A DNA stretch of 64,000 bases from Rhizobium tibeticum (GTDB lineage Bacteria; Pseudomonadota; Alphaproteobacteria; Rhizobiales; Rhizobiaceae): NCBI RefSeq assembly GCF_900110205.1, contig NZ_FOCV01000006.1, forward strand, positions 62,001-126,000. The letters are read 5' to 3'. Position numbers and translations under genes: made by a program. The stretch's first letter is position 1, and each line of letters begins with the position of its first letter. This document shows, piece after piece, positions 46,758 to 54,807 of this stretch. The notes beneath the pieces were generated by a model. That model had not been told where the DNA came from, did not search any database, and saw only the letters and a list, made by a program, of their open reading frames with translations.

Positions 46758-47260
46758 CTTGCTCTCCCGGATGAAATGATTTCGACTGGCGCATCCTTTG
46801 CGCGGCCGATGATTCTTGCCGGCACGCCTGCTACAATTGCGTAGGCGGGCACATCCTTGGTGACGACCGCACCCGCGCCAATCTGTGCGCCCTCTCCGAT
46901 CGTTACCCCCCCGACGATGGTGGCGTTGCTGCCTATCGACGCGCAACGCTTGACGAGCGTCGGCACGACTGACCAGTCCGCGTCGGACTGAACGCTACCA
47001 TCCAGGTTGACCGCACGTGGATGCAGGTCGTTGGTGAACATCACGCCGTGACCTACAAAGACGCCGTCTTCGATTGTGACGCCTTCGCAAATGAAAGAGT
47101 GGCTGGAGATCTTGCAGTTTTCTGCAATCGAGGCATTTTTCTGGATTTCGACAAAGGTGCCAATACGCGTTCCAGCGCCAATGGAACAACCATATAGATT
47201 TACCAAATCCGGATGATGAATAACGACGCCGTCAGCCAAGGTGACGCTCGGTGCGATCAT
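46754..47260 (-). CDS. WlbB/WbpD-like hexapeptide N-acetyltransferase
   Basis: 168 residues. Left-handed beta-helix (YGCSIGAGTRIGTFVEIQKN, ISSHSFICEGVTIEDGVFVG) with the WlbB hallmark HGVMFTNDLHPRAVN. Acetylates the 3-amino group of UDP-2-acetamido-3-amino-glucuronate. First gene of a tightly overlapping operon; together with the next two genes it gives UDP-2,3-diacetamido-2,3-dideoxy-glucuronate. The dehydrogenase supplying UDP-GlcNAcA (WbpA) is not in the window. Confidence 0.92.
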   Translation of the reverse strand: MIAPSVTLADGVVIHHPDLVNLYGCSIGAGTRIGTFVEIQKNASIAENCKISSHSFICEGVTIEDGVFVGHGVMFTNDLHPRAVNLDGSVQSDADWSVVPTLVKRCASIGSNATIVGGVTIGEGAQIGAGAVVTKDVPAYAIVAGVPARIIGRAKDAPVEIISSGRAR

Positions 47261-47586
47261 GTCGTTAAGGTCCCCTGCTAGATTAACTCAGAAACGTAGG
47301 AGCATCAGTGAGCCGGAAATTGCCTTTGCCGTTGCTTCACTATCGGCCCGTATAAAAAGACAACTTTGCCGCTCTGCAGTAAAGCGAGCAAAAATCGGTA
47401 TTTAGTCTACCCGAAAGTCGTAGAACTAGCGTATTGTACGCGGCCATATCGATGTATTTTAAATATATATTCAAATAAAATAATTATCGAAAGTTGGTGT
47501 TGATGTTACTTCGTCACCCAGAAAATATACAAGCTTGATGCGTGGTCGGACAAATCTGTCGAAAGCGCTCTTAATGGAGGGGTGTA
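47261..47586. promoter_or_regulatory. AT-rich divergent promoter region
   Basis: Separates the sugar-nucleotide operon (minus) from a glycosyltransferase gene (plus). Bases 47451-47490 are strongly AT-rich (GTATTTTAAATATATATTC and further A/T runs), unlike the surroundings. Such tracts can hold promoters and bind H-NS-like silencers (MucR/Ros types in rhizobia). No specific box is claimed. Confidence 0.45.
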
Positions 47587-48828
47587 TTGCGTATTCTTGT
47601 ATATCCTCACGATTTGACGCTCGGCGGTAGTCAGATAAACGCAATTGATCTTGCTGCTGGGGTTGCCGAAAGGGGTCACGAGGTTATCGTTTACGGCATT
47701 CCCGGGCCTCTCGTTGATTACATAGAGGAAAGGGGTCTTCGCTTCCTGCCAGCTCACGACCTTAAATACCGACCTGCGCCGTCGCGAATTGCGCAAATTG
47801 CGGCAATATCTCGTCGCGAGCGACTTGATCTCATCCATGCGTACGAATGGCCGCCGTGTCTAGATTCTTATTTTGGCGCGGCTCTGGCTCTGCGTGTTCC
47901 GCTCCTATGCACGGTTTTGAGCATGCAGGTCATGCCACACATTCCGGCATCGGTTCCGTTGATTATGGGAACGGCTGACCTCGGCGACGAAGCGCGTAAG
48001 CGTCATCGGGCGAATGTCTGGGTGCTCGAGCCGCCAATCGACGTCGAACGTGACAATCCGCAAATCAGCGGAAGAGAGTTTCGGTCCGCACACGGCGTAG
48101 GAAACGAAGAGTTTTTGATCGTAAGCGTCTCACGTCTGGCGCTCGATCTTAAGCTGGATGCACTGGTAAGAGGTATCGACGCAGTGGATCAGCTTGCAAG
48201 CTCACACCCAGTGAAACTCATTCTGGTCGGAGATGGCCCGGCCCGTGGTGCGCTGCAATGTCGTGCGGATGACGTAAATAGACGCCACGGGCGAGAGGTG
48301 GTTGCGCTAATTGGCGCTGACCCCGATCCACGCAGCGCTTATGCGGCAGCCGATCTTGTGATTGCCATGGGGAGTTCGGCACTTCGAGCGTTGGCAATCG
48401 GGCGCCCGCTCATCGTTCAAGGTGAGCAAGCTTTCTCTGAACTGTTCGACCAAACCAGCTGTGAGCTTTTCTTAAGACAAGGCTTCTACGGACTGGCAGA
48501 TGGTGCATCCGGCCCCAGTCGATTGGTGGCACAAATCGCGCCCCTTATTCAACAGCCAGACCGACGCAGTGAACTCGGCCAATTTGGCAGAGAGTTCGTG
48601 AGTGAGCGTTTTGCATTGCACCGAGCTGTCGATTTTCAATTGGATGTGTATAAGTCCGTGCTCAAAGCCTCCCCCGCAGCTCGGATCAGCGAAGCAGTCC
48701 GCGCCGCAGGTTTGGCAGCGTCGGTGGAAATCGCCAATCACAACCCTTTTCAAAAGCGTCGAAATCGAAACCTCCAAAAGACAATACTATCAGCAGCACG
48801 ATCTGGTGAATGGCCCCCCTCTTTTTGA
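47587..48828 (+). CDS. family 4-type glycosyltransferase
   Basis: 413 residues, GT-B fold. N-terminal glycine loop MRILVYPHDLTLGGSQINAI, domain junction LIVSVSRLALDLKLDALVRG and donor part LILVGDGPARG. The C-terminal EX7E motif of family 4 is not clear; the region reads ALRALAIGRPLIVQGEQAF. TTG start, supported by GGAGGGG at 47575-47581 and by the ideal N-terminus. Likely adds a sugar to the repeat unit on the inner membrane. Confidence 0.88.
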   Translation: MRILVYPHDLTLGGSQINAIDLAAGVAERGHEVIVYGIPGPLVDYIEERGLRFLPAHDLKYRPAPSRIAQIAAISRRERLDLIHAYEWPPCLDSYFGAALALRVPLLCTVLSMQVMPHIPASVPLIMGTADLGDEARKRHRANVWVLEPPIDVERDNPQISGREFRSAHGVGNEEFLIVSVSRLALDLKLDALVRGIDAVDQLASSHPVKLILVGDGPARGALQCRADDVNRRHGREVVALIGADPDPRSAYAAADLVIAMGSSALRALAIGRPLIVQGEQAFSELFDQTSCELFLRQGFYGLADGASGPSRLVAQIAPLIQQPDRRSELGQFGREFVSERFALHRAVDFQLDVYKSVLKASPAARISEAVRAAGLAASVEIANHNPFQKRRNRNLQKTILSAARSGEWPPSF

Positions 48829-49409
48829 TGTTTTGACGACTGCGATCGATGGCATGCCACACGTGTCGACAACGACCATCATGCCTCCTTCTTCGTGAGC
48901 GTGACGACTGCAGCACGATATCGAGTGTGGACATTGGCTAAACGCTATTCAGCCTCGGAAAGCCTTCGAACACCTCGTCATTAAGCTTCGGCCGCGCGTG
49001 TGAAGCTCGGCCGTATTCCCCAAGCTGCAATCGGCATGTCTTCCTCCACACCTCTCGTTCATCCTTCCAGGGTCAGGGCAAGAGTGTCTCTATTCGTTAC
49101 GCCATCAGCTTGCCAGGCAGGCGAGCCTGTCGGGAAGTATCTGCGCCGTCTCATATGAAACCTCCCGGTGCGCACCACCCTGTCTCCTTATTGCCCTCCA
49201 AACGAAACCGAGTCCGCGCGCACGGTCCCCAAAATCAGTACAGCGTTAGATCCGATTGTGACCGGGGGACCGACCGAGTTCCTGGTCTGCAATTTCAGTC
49301 ACTATCTCTTTGGGAGATCAGGACGGCTACCACCTAATGGGCAAATTACATTGCAAGCCAAAGAAGACTAGGATGGCTGCGAATGCCGAACCTGCGCACA
49401 GGAGCCTTT
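48829..49409. other. 581-bp region with no supported gene
   Basis: Short open frames exist but have poor composition and no ribosome sites, and no family likeness was seen. CAGGAGCC at its right end serves the next gene. It marks the start of a patch with IS debris further on. Confidence 0.4.
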
Positions 49410-50312
49410 ATGCCTAACATCGTCTCGGTGATACTTCCAACCTATAACAGAAGTCGCAGTTTAGTCGCTGCGATGAATAGCGTCCTTGTTCAATCGCATA
49501 AGGACCTTGAACTGATTGTCGTTGACGATGCCTCAACCGAAGATATTGAAAGCGTGGTGCTGGGAGTAGGCGATACTCGGGTCAGGTATGTAAGGCGAAC
49601 ACAAAACGGCGGTGCAGGTGCTGCGCGGAATACGGGCCTTGCTCATGCCACAGGTGATTACATAGCTTTTCAAGACAGCGACGATATTTGGCTGCCCAAC
49701 AAACTCGAGCGACAGCTTCAACTTCTTGCGTCACTACCCGAGCACGTCCGGGTCGTGACGGGATCAAAAATTGTTTACTATGGCCCCACGCGCATGTTGC
49801 AAGCGCCGCCACCAGAAGGACCGCTTCGTATAGACGAGAATCAGCTGGTCCGACTTTTGACGGAGAACCGGATCAGTGTTCAAAACGCGCTGTTCCAGAA
49901 GGGTTGCTTCCCCGGAACGGATTGGTTCGATGAGTGCGCGAGTGCCAATGAGGATTGGGAGTTCGCAATTCGGCTGGCTCAGCACACGACCATATACGAG
50001 GATATTGAACCGGTCGTGCTTGGCTTTATCTCAGCCGATAGCATATCCATGAATGATCGCAGAGAACTAATTGGATACCTGCGTATACTGAGGAAGAACA
50101 GAACAATACTTAGAAAATTGAAGATTCAACGATCGCTGTTAATGATCGGAGCTAGTAGATACTTTCTAAAGCTTGGGAAAAGATCCACTGCGAGAAAGTT
50201 TCTTGTGGCAAGTTTTTTGGATAATCCACCAAATATCAGGCTCCTCATATCGCCCATGGTCAAGAGGGCGATGCATTTAAGTTCTTGGCGGCCAACCCGG
50301 GCGGGAGCGTGA
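49410..50312 (+). CDS. family 2 glycosyltransferase
   Basis: 300 residues, GT-A fold. SVILPTYNRSRSLVAAMNSV, LELIVVDDASTED and the acidic motif FQDSDDIW are classic for family 2. The C-terminal part is basic. The ATG at 49410 has CAGGAG upstream; the ATG at 49383 adds nine residues without support. Lower GC and codon use less biased than the paa genes, as often in polysaccharide loci. Confidence 0.92.
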   Translation: MPNIVSVILPTYNRSRSLVAAMNSVLVQSHKDLELIVVDDASTEDIESVVLGVGDTRVRYVRRTQNGGAGAARNTGLAHATGDYIAFQDSDDIWLPNKLERQLQLLASLPEHVRVVTGSKIVYYGPTRMLQAPPPEGPLRIDENQLVRLLTENRISVQNALFQKGCFPGTDWFDECASANEDWEFAIRLAQHTTIYEDIEPVVLGFISADSISMNDRRELIGYLRILRKNRTILRKLKIQRSLLMIGASRYFLKLGKRSTARKFLVASFLDNPPNIRLLISPMVKRAMHLSSWRPTRAGA

Positions 50313-50344
50313 CGATTTTGCCGACGGTCGCGACGGAGAGGCCG

Positions 50345-51793
50345 ATGAAGAAACTTGCAGCGTTGATAGCGTCGGCATCGATGTTCGCCACCAGCGCGGC
50401 TGCGACCCCGGCGGTAGCGACAGCGACCGTCAATTTTCGCTCAGGGCCAGGCACGGGCTATGGCAGCTTCGGAAACATCCAGGAGGGCAGCCCGCTCGAC
50501 GTCTCCGAATGTGATGCCAGCGGGGCTTGGTGCACCGTCAAGTTTTTAGGCAGGGATGGATTCGTCAACGGCAAGTACATCAATCGCACGGAACCCGACA
50601 CACCGCCGTGGCCGCGCAGCTTCATGCCGGGCAACAGTGCGACGCTGACGCTTTTCCAGCCACAATTCACCGACTGGCCCGCGTTCACCGAGCTCAAAGC
50701 CAGCGATGCCGCTAAGCCGATCTACGGTGTCATCAGCGTCAGCGGAAAGACCGTCGCACACGACGATACGAACCAGGTCGTCATCACTGACATCAAAGCG
50801 ACACAGGTGGACTTCTCGACCCTGGACCGGAAAGAGCTCACCGATCTAGCCCTCGAAGTCCGCAAACTGATGCCAACGGGTCCGATTACCGTGTCACAGG
50901 AACGGCTGGCGGACAGCCTTCCCACCTCGACCTCCAGGCCCGCCCCCACGGGTGGCATCGTGGTCCTCGGACGCAGCTTCCCGAACGAAACCAACACGGG
51001 CGTCCCGGACGACCTCAAGTCGAGCCTGACTCCGTACACCGGGTCCTGCACGATCACCGCAGCAGACGTGAAGATCGACCGCAAGGTTATCACCTGCGAT
51101 CAGCTCCGGCTCCTTGGCCCTAACACCGCCATCACAAACTCGATCATCATCGGCACGGTGCACTCCGACTGTTGCTACCTGAACGGATCCTACAGCCTGA
51201 CAGACTCCGAAGTTCGTGGGCCAGACTCCACGGCCACCGTGGTCGGTGAGGCCAGGTTCAAGCTCCTCCGCGTCGAGGTGTCAGGTGGCTCTCGTTCGGT
51301 GAACTGCAACACCACCTGCGAGATCCGCGACTCCTACATCCACGGCCAGTACGGTGACAAGCGTGGCATCGACCACGAGTCCGGCATCCGGCAGGACGCA
51401 CACGGCACGTTCGTGCACAACACGATCTCCTGCGACGCCATCGCCTACCCCAACCCCACCGGTGGCGAAGGATCGGGCTGCTCTGCCGCAGTCTCCGGCT
51501 ATGGCGACTTCGGCACGGTGAACAACAACACGTTCACCGACAACCTGATCGAGTCCCGCGAGGGACTCACCGGTCAGGCTGCCAGCTCGTACTGCGTGTA
51601 CGGCGGCTCCACGACAGGGAAGCCGTACCCGAACGCGCATCACATCGTGTTCACCGACAACATCTTCCGGCGCGGCGGCATGGGCAAGTGCGGCATCTAC
51701 GGACCAGTCACCTCGTTCGACTCCAACGCTGAAGGCAGCCTCTGGCAAAGCAACGTCTGGGACGACGGCGCGACCGTTCCGCCCGCCAACTAG
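50345..51793 (+). CDS. secreted SH3b plus right-handed beta-helix protein, chimeric
   Basis: 482 residues. MKKLAALIASASMFATSAA signal peptide, then a bacterial SH3 domain at about 25-80 (ATVNFRSGPGTGYGSFGNIQ, AWCTVKFLGRDGFVNGKYIN). After a linker comes a parallel beta-helix from about 230 (SLTPYTGSCTITAADVKIDR, ITNSIIIGTVHS, IRDSYIHGQYGDKRGIDHES, VNNNTFTDNLIESREG). The helix part resembles actinobacterial and actinophage proteins, and from about 50940 on codons end almost always in C or G. Cys pairs suggest extracellular disulfides. Could bind or cleave polysaccharide; no catalytic triad is evident. Start at 50345 behind GAGAGG rather than 50285, which overlaps the glycosyltransferase. IS630 debris follows directly. 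Confidence 0.85.
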   Translation: MKKLAALIASASMFATSAAATPAVATATVNFRSGPGTGYGSFGNIQEGSPLDVSECDASGAWCTVKFLGRDGFVNGKYINRTEPDTPPWPRSFMPGNSATLTLFQPQFTDWPAFTELKASDAAKPIYGVISVSGKTVAHDDTNQVVITDIKATQVDFSTLDRKELTDLALEVRKLMPTGPITVSQERLADSLPTSTSRPAPTGGIVVLGRSFPNETNTGVPDDLKSSLTPYTGSCTITAADVKIDRKVITCDQLRLLGPNTAITNSIIIGTVHSDCCYLNGSYSLTDSEVRGPDSTATVVGEARFKLLRVEVSGGSRSVNCNTTCEIRDSYIHGQYGDKRGIDHESGIRQDAHGTFVHNTISCDAIAYPNPTGGEGSGCSAAVSGYGDFGTVNNNTFTDNLIESREGLTGQAASSYCVYGGSTTGKPYPNAHHIVFTDNIFRRGGMGKCGIYGPVTSFDSNAEGSLWQSNVWDDGATVPPAN

Positions 51794-52130
51794 AGCGCGT
51801 CCGCTTTAATCGAGGTCATATCCTGTAGCTGCGAAGTAGTTTGCACATTCCTGCGGTTTGAAAAAGGGGGCCGATTTTCCCGACGGTATCCCACAACGCA
51901 TCAACCGACCGCTCGGCCTTTGCCCGCAGAAGCGCTTTCAGTTGGAAAAGGCCATTTCAATGGGTTGAAGTCGGGACTGTAGGGCGGGAGATAGAGCAGC
52001 CTCCCGGGCGGACACCGTCGGATTTATGGCAAGTTATCCATGATGACGATATCGGCACGAGAACCTGTTTGAGTAGGCCAGGAATGCTTCACCGTTCATC
52101 GGCCGTCGAAAACCATCGGTGCCGTCATGC
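51794..52130 (-). mobile_element. IS630-family transposase remnant
   Basis: On the minus strand, broken frames read GMTAPMVFDGR, MNGEAFLAY, DIVIMDNLP, LLYLPPYSPDFNPIEMAFS and LKALLRAKAERSVDALWDTV: the C-terminal half of an IS630-type DDE transposase. Several frameshifts are present, e.g. a missing base after AFSN near 51945. AGAGCGCGTCCGCTTTAA at 51793-51811 may be the element end. The left half is missing, so it is inactive. Confidence 0.85.
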
Positions 52131-52540
52131 CGGAAAGCCAGAAGCCGCAAGAACACGGCTGCGAAGATCATCGCTTAGACCACGCGACATCCATACCTCG
52201 TGATTCGAAGGCCGGGAATCACGGCAAACAACGCCTGTCACCCAATTCCGATTCCGTGTTCAATGGACGTGCTCCAGGGCCTTCTGATTGCGCCCAAACG
52301 GGGCGCATCCCGGACATCCCGGTCTTCGCGGCGTCCGCGTCGAGCTTCTAAAAAACGCAGCTATACACGCAAAAGCATCCTCGTATACGTATAGTCCTCC
52401 CCCTACTTGCGTTTTCATCCAAATAGATGACCCCCGTGTGCGTTTACGCTCATGAACACTATCGGGTAAACTTGGAAAACTTCGCCTGGGGATGCGTCGG
52501 ATCTGCATTACTTAGGCATCCTCCTCCAAGGAAAAAAGAC
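52131..52540. other. gene-free stretch beside the IS630 remnant
   Basis: No protein likeness is recognisable. An upstream in-frame ATG of the next gene lies at 52427, but a better start with AAGGA is at 52541. Probably decayed mobile DNA plus promoter. Confidence 0.35.
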
Positions 52541-54037
52541 ATGTTGCTGCCAGGACCAGATAACTTTGATGGACAGTTCGTCATTTCGACTGTCGCCAAG
52601 CCCTGCCCACACGGCTGGCAGCAACGTCAACTCGGTACGATTTTCCTGAACTTGGCTCCAACAACGCCTGTTGTGCCGGTGGTGGATGCCGACAACCGGT
52701 CCATCGGCTTGCTGTTAGGTATGCCCATCGACCTTGATCGAGGCACTATTGTCGACGGGCAGTACAGAGTCGACTGCAAGCTGGATGACGTCCAAGACCT
52801 GGATGATTTCGTTGAGAAGAACATTTATCGATTGGCTGGAAGCTTCCTGTTCGTCCTCAGCGCGCTCGGATCGAGACGTATCTACCTTGATGCCAATGGC
52901 ACACTCTCGGTGGTATATGATCCAGAGGCAAGAGTTGCTGGCGCGACCGCTTCGGTTCTTCTCGACGCCGTCGAATATAAGAAGCGTTTTCGAACAGAAC
53001 TTTACAAAACCCTCGACATTGAGGACGCTGGTTGGTTCACGGCCGGCCTCACGGCACACGAGGGCATCGACCGTCTTCTTTGCAATCACTACCTGGATTT
53101 AGACAGCTGGACGGCAAGCCGCCATTGGCCGGTCGCCACAATCGAGGTCTCTCCCGATCCAGTGTCGACTTGCGCAAGAATCTGCGACCGCATTTCTAAA
53201 ACGATAGAGATCCTTGCACGCGCCGGCAGTACCAGTGTGGCGCTGACTGCAGGCAATGACTCGCGCCTTCTGCTGGCATGTTCCCGGCACATGCTCGCGA
53301 ACCTGACTTTCGTGACTGTGGCGGCGCCGACAGCAGATTTGGATGTCGCCTGCGCTAGGCGCCTGGCGCGTCAGTTCGGCTTGCGGCATCAAGTCTTGCA
53401 GTACCGTGAGGCAACTGAAGCGGAGGCGGATCTTTGGCGGTTTAGAGCTGGTCACTGCGTTGGCGGCAACAACGTCAAGATGCACCCGAGCGTCAAGCCG
53501 CTCGAGGGACGACCCTTTGTAGGCGGCCTTGGGGGAGAAGTGGGCCGCGGCTTCCTCTGGCTAAATGCCAGACCTGACACAGTCATAGACGCCAAAGGTC
53601 TGGTGGCTAGGTTGAAGTTGTCACGGACCGCCGAGGTGGTAAGCAAGGTGGATAACTGGCTTGCCCCCCTTGCCCATTTCGACGCTTTTTTCATATTGGA
53701 TCTTGCCTACCTTGAATTGCGGATGAGCACGTGGGGATTTTGCGATTCGTACGTAAAACCAAAGCAACTCGAAATTCACCCCATGATATCCAGAGCAAAT
53801 TATGTGGACATGCTGTCCCTTCCGCCGGAGGTGAGACGCAAGGGCGACATATATTTCCAGGCCATCGAAGCCCTCTGGAAAGAGGTGTCGGAGGTTCCAA
53901 TAAACAAATACGGGAACTACAGAGACATGCTACGGCCGGCCAAGGAGGCGATCCGACATCCAAAGCGAGCATCAAGGAAAGTGATGCAGATCGTCGGGGC
54001 CTGGAGATCGGGGACGGCTGAAAAGAGCCGGACGTGA
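52541..54037 (+). CDS. asparagine-synthetase-like PP-loop protein
   Basis: 498 residues. The central PP-loop ATPase signature is VALTAGNDSRLLLA near 236 (consensus SGGxDS), followed by LTFVTVAAPTADLDVACARR and LARQFGLRHQVLQYRE, a nucleotide-alpha-hydrolase fold arrangement seen in class B asparagine synthetases. The N-terminal 200 residues (FLFVLSALGSRRIYLDANGT) recall the glutaminase domain, but the catalytic N-terminal Cys is absent. Enzymes of this fold amidate uronic acids in some polysaccharide loci. Start at 52541 (AAGGAAAAAAGAC before it); 52427 is the alternative. It stands alone between IS630 and IS5 debris. Confidence 0.7.
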   Translation: MLLPGPDNFDGQFVISTVAKPCPHGWQQRQLGTIFLNLAPTTPVVPVVDADNRSIGLLLGMPIDLDRGTIVDGQYRVDCKLDDVQDLDDFVEKNIYRLAGSFLFVLSALGSRRIYLDANGTLSVVYDPEARVAGATASVLLDAVEYKKRFRTELYKTLDIEDAGWFTAGLTAHEGIDRLLCNHYLDLDSWTASRHWPVATIEVSPDPVSTCARICDRISKTIEILARAGSTSVALTAGNDSRLLLACSRHMLANLTFVTVAAPTADLDVACARRLARQFGLRHQVLQYREATEAEADLWRFRAGHCVGGNNVKMHPSVKPLEGRPFVGGLGGEVGRGFLWLNARPDTVIDAKGLVARLKLSRTAEVVSKVDNWLAPLAHFDAFFILDLAYLELRMSTWGFCDSYVKPKQLEIHPMISRANYVDMLSLPPEVRRKGDIYFQAIEALWKEVSEVPINKYGNYRDMLRPAKEAIRHPKRASRKVMQIVGAWRSGTAEKSRT

Positions 54038-54807
54038 ACACTGCGGCGTTCATCGCAGGCGGTACTTCGGGTCATTGAGTCAGCGTGAGGCGCGGCTTTC
54101 AAAGGTGTGCTGGGGGAAGCGCTCGAGAGTCATTCAACAGGCTGAGCGTCAGAATTGACTCGGCACGGAAAACGCATCCGAACAAACCGAACCGAAGCGC
54201 TCTGCCTTCACCGGCAGGTCGGTCTCTCGGCAACCTTCGCTCCGTTTCGTGATTCAAGTTGATGATCCTGTCGAGCCTGGACAGGAACAGATCTTGCTCC
54301 CTTGGATCACTTGGTTTTGGCATCCGAGTGCCGGCGAGATCCGCATGACCGCTCAATTTGCTGAACTTGACGCATATAACCAGGCCCGCGGTTATATCCG
54401 TCAACCAGATGGCCGTTTCGCGGCCGCTTACGCCATTATAGATCGCTCAGCGCGTCGCCCAACAAGGACGGCAGTTCGACCGTCGATCTCATCCAGCCTG
54501 CCCGACCAGCCGCTGTTCAACGCGTCCAAAAGAGGTAGGATCTTGTGACACTTTCCGGCTAGGCCGAATAGAAGGGGTCAGTGAACGCCTGAAGACTGTT
54601 TGCAATGACAACTGAATCTCGCCACCAGGCCAACGGGGGGTGCGTAGCATCGGGCAAGAACGCCCAGGCAGTTCGAGAGCACTTTGGAGTCGCTCCTGCC
54701 CCATCGTGGATTGGTGCACAGTGCAGCGGTTCCACTCACGAATACTTCAAACCGATATCAGCGTCATCGGAGCAGCTGCTTTCTGCCTAAGTGGAGGCGG
54801 CGGCGAT
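54038..54807. other. 770-bp region with IS debris
   Basis: Between the convergent PP-loop gene and O-antigen polymerase gene. Besides the IS5-type fragment at 54130-54323, a minus-strand stretch near 54640-54560 (LSLQTVFRRSLTP) might come from another transposase. No functional gene is supported. Confidence 0.45.
54130..54323 (-). mobile_element. IS5-type transposase N-terminal remnant
   Basis: Minus strand, ATG at 54323: MPKPSDPREQDLFLSRLDRI followed by INLNHE, the typical start of IS5-family transposases; after frame breaks, AERFGSVCSDAFSVPSQ continues the likeness. The rest is lost. Confidence 0.6.

Noticed and set aside
49110..49371. Short plus-strand frames before the GT2 gene
   Set aside because: No ribosome site and implausible composition.
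50285..51793. Whole beta-helix gene considered as a prophage tail-spike
   Set aside because: It has a Sec signal and SH3b head and no phage genes nearby.
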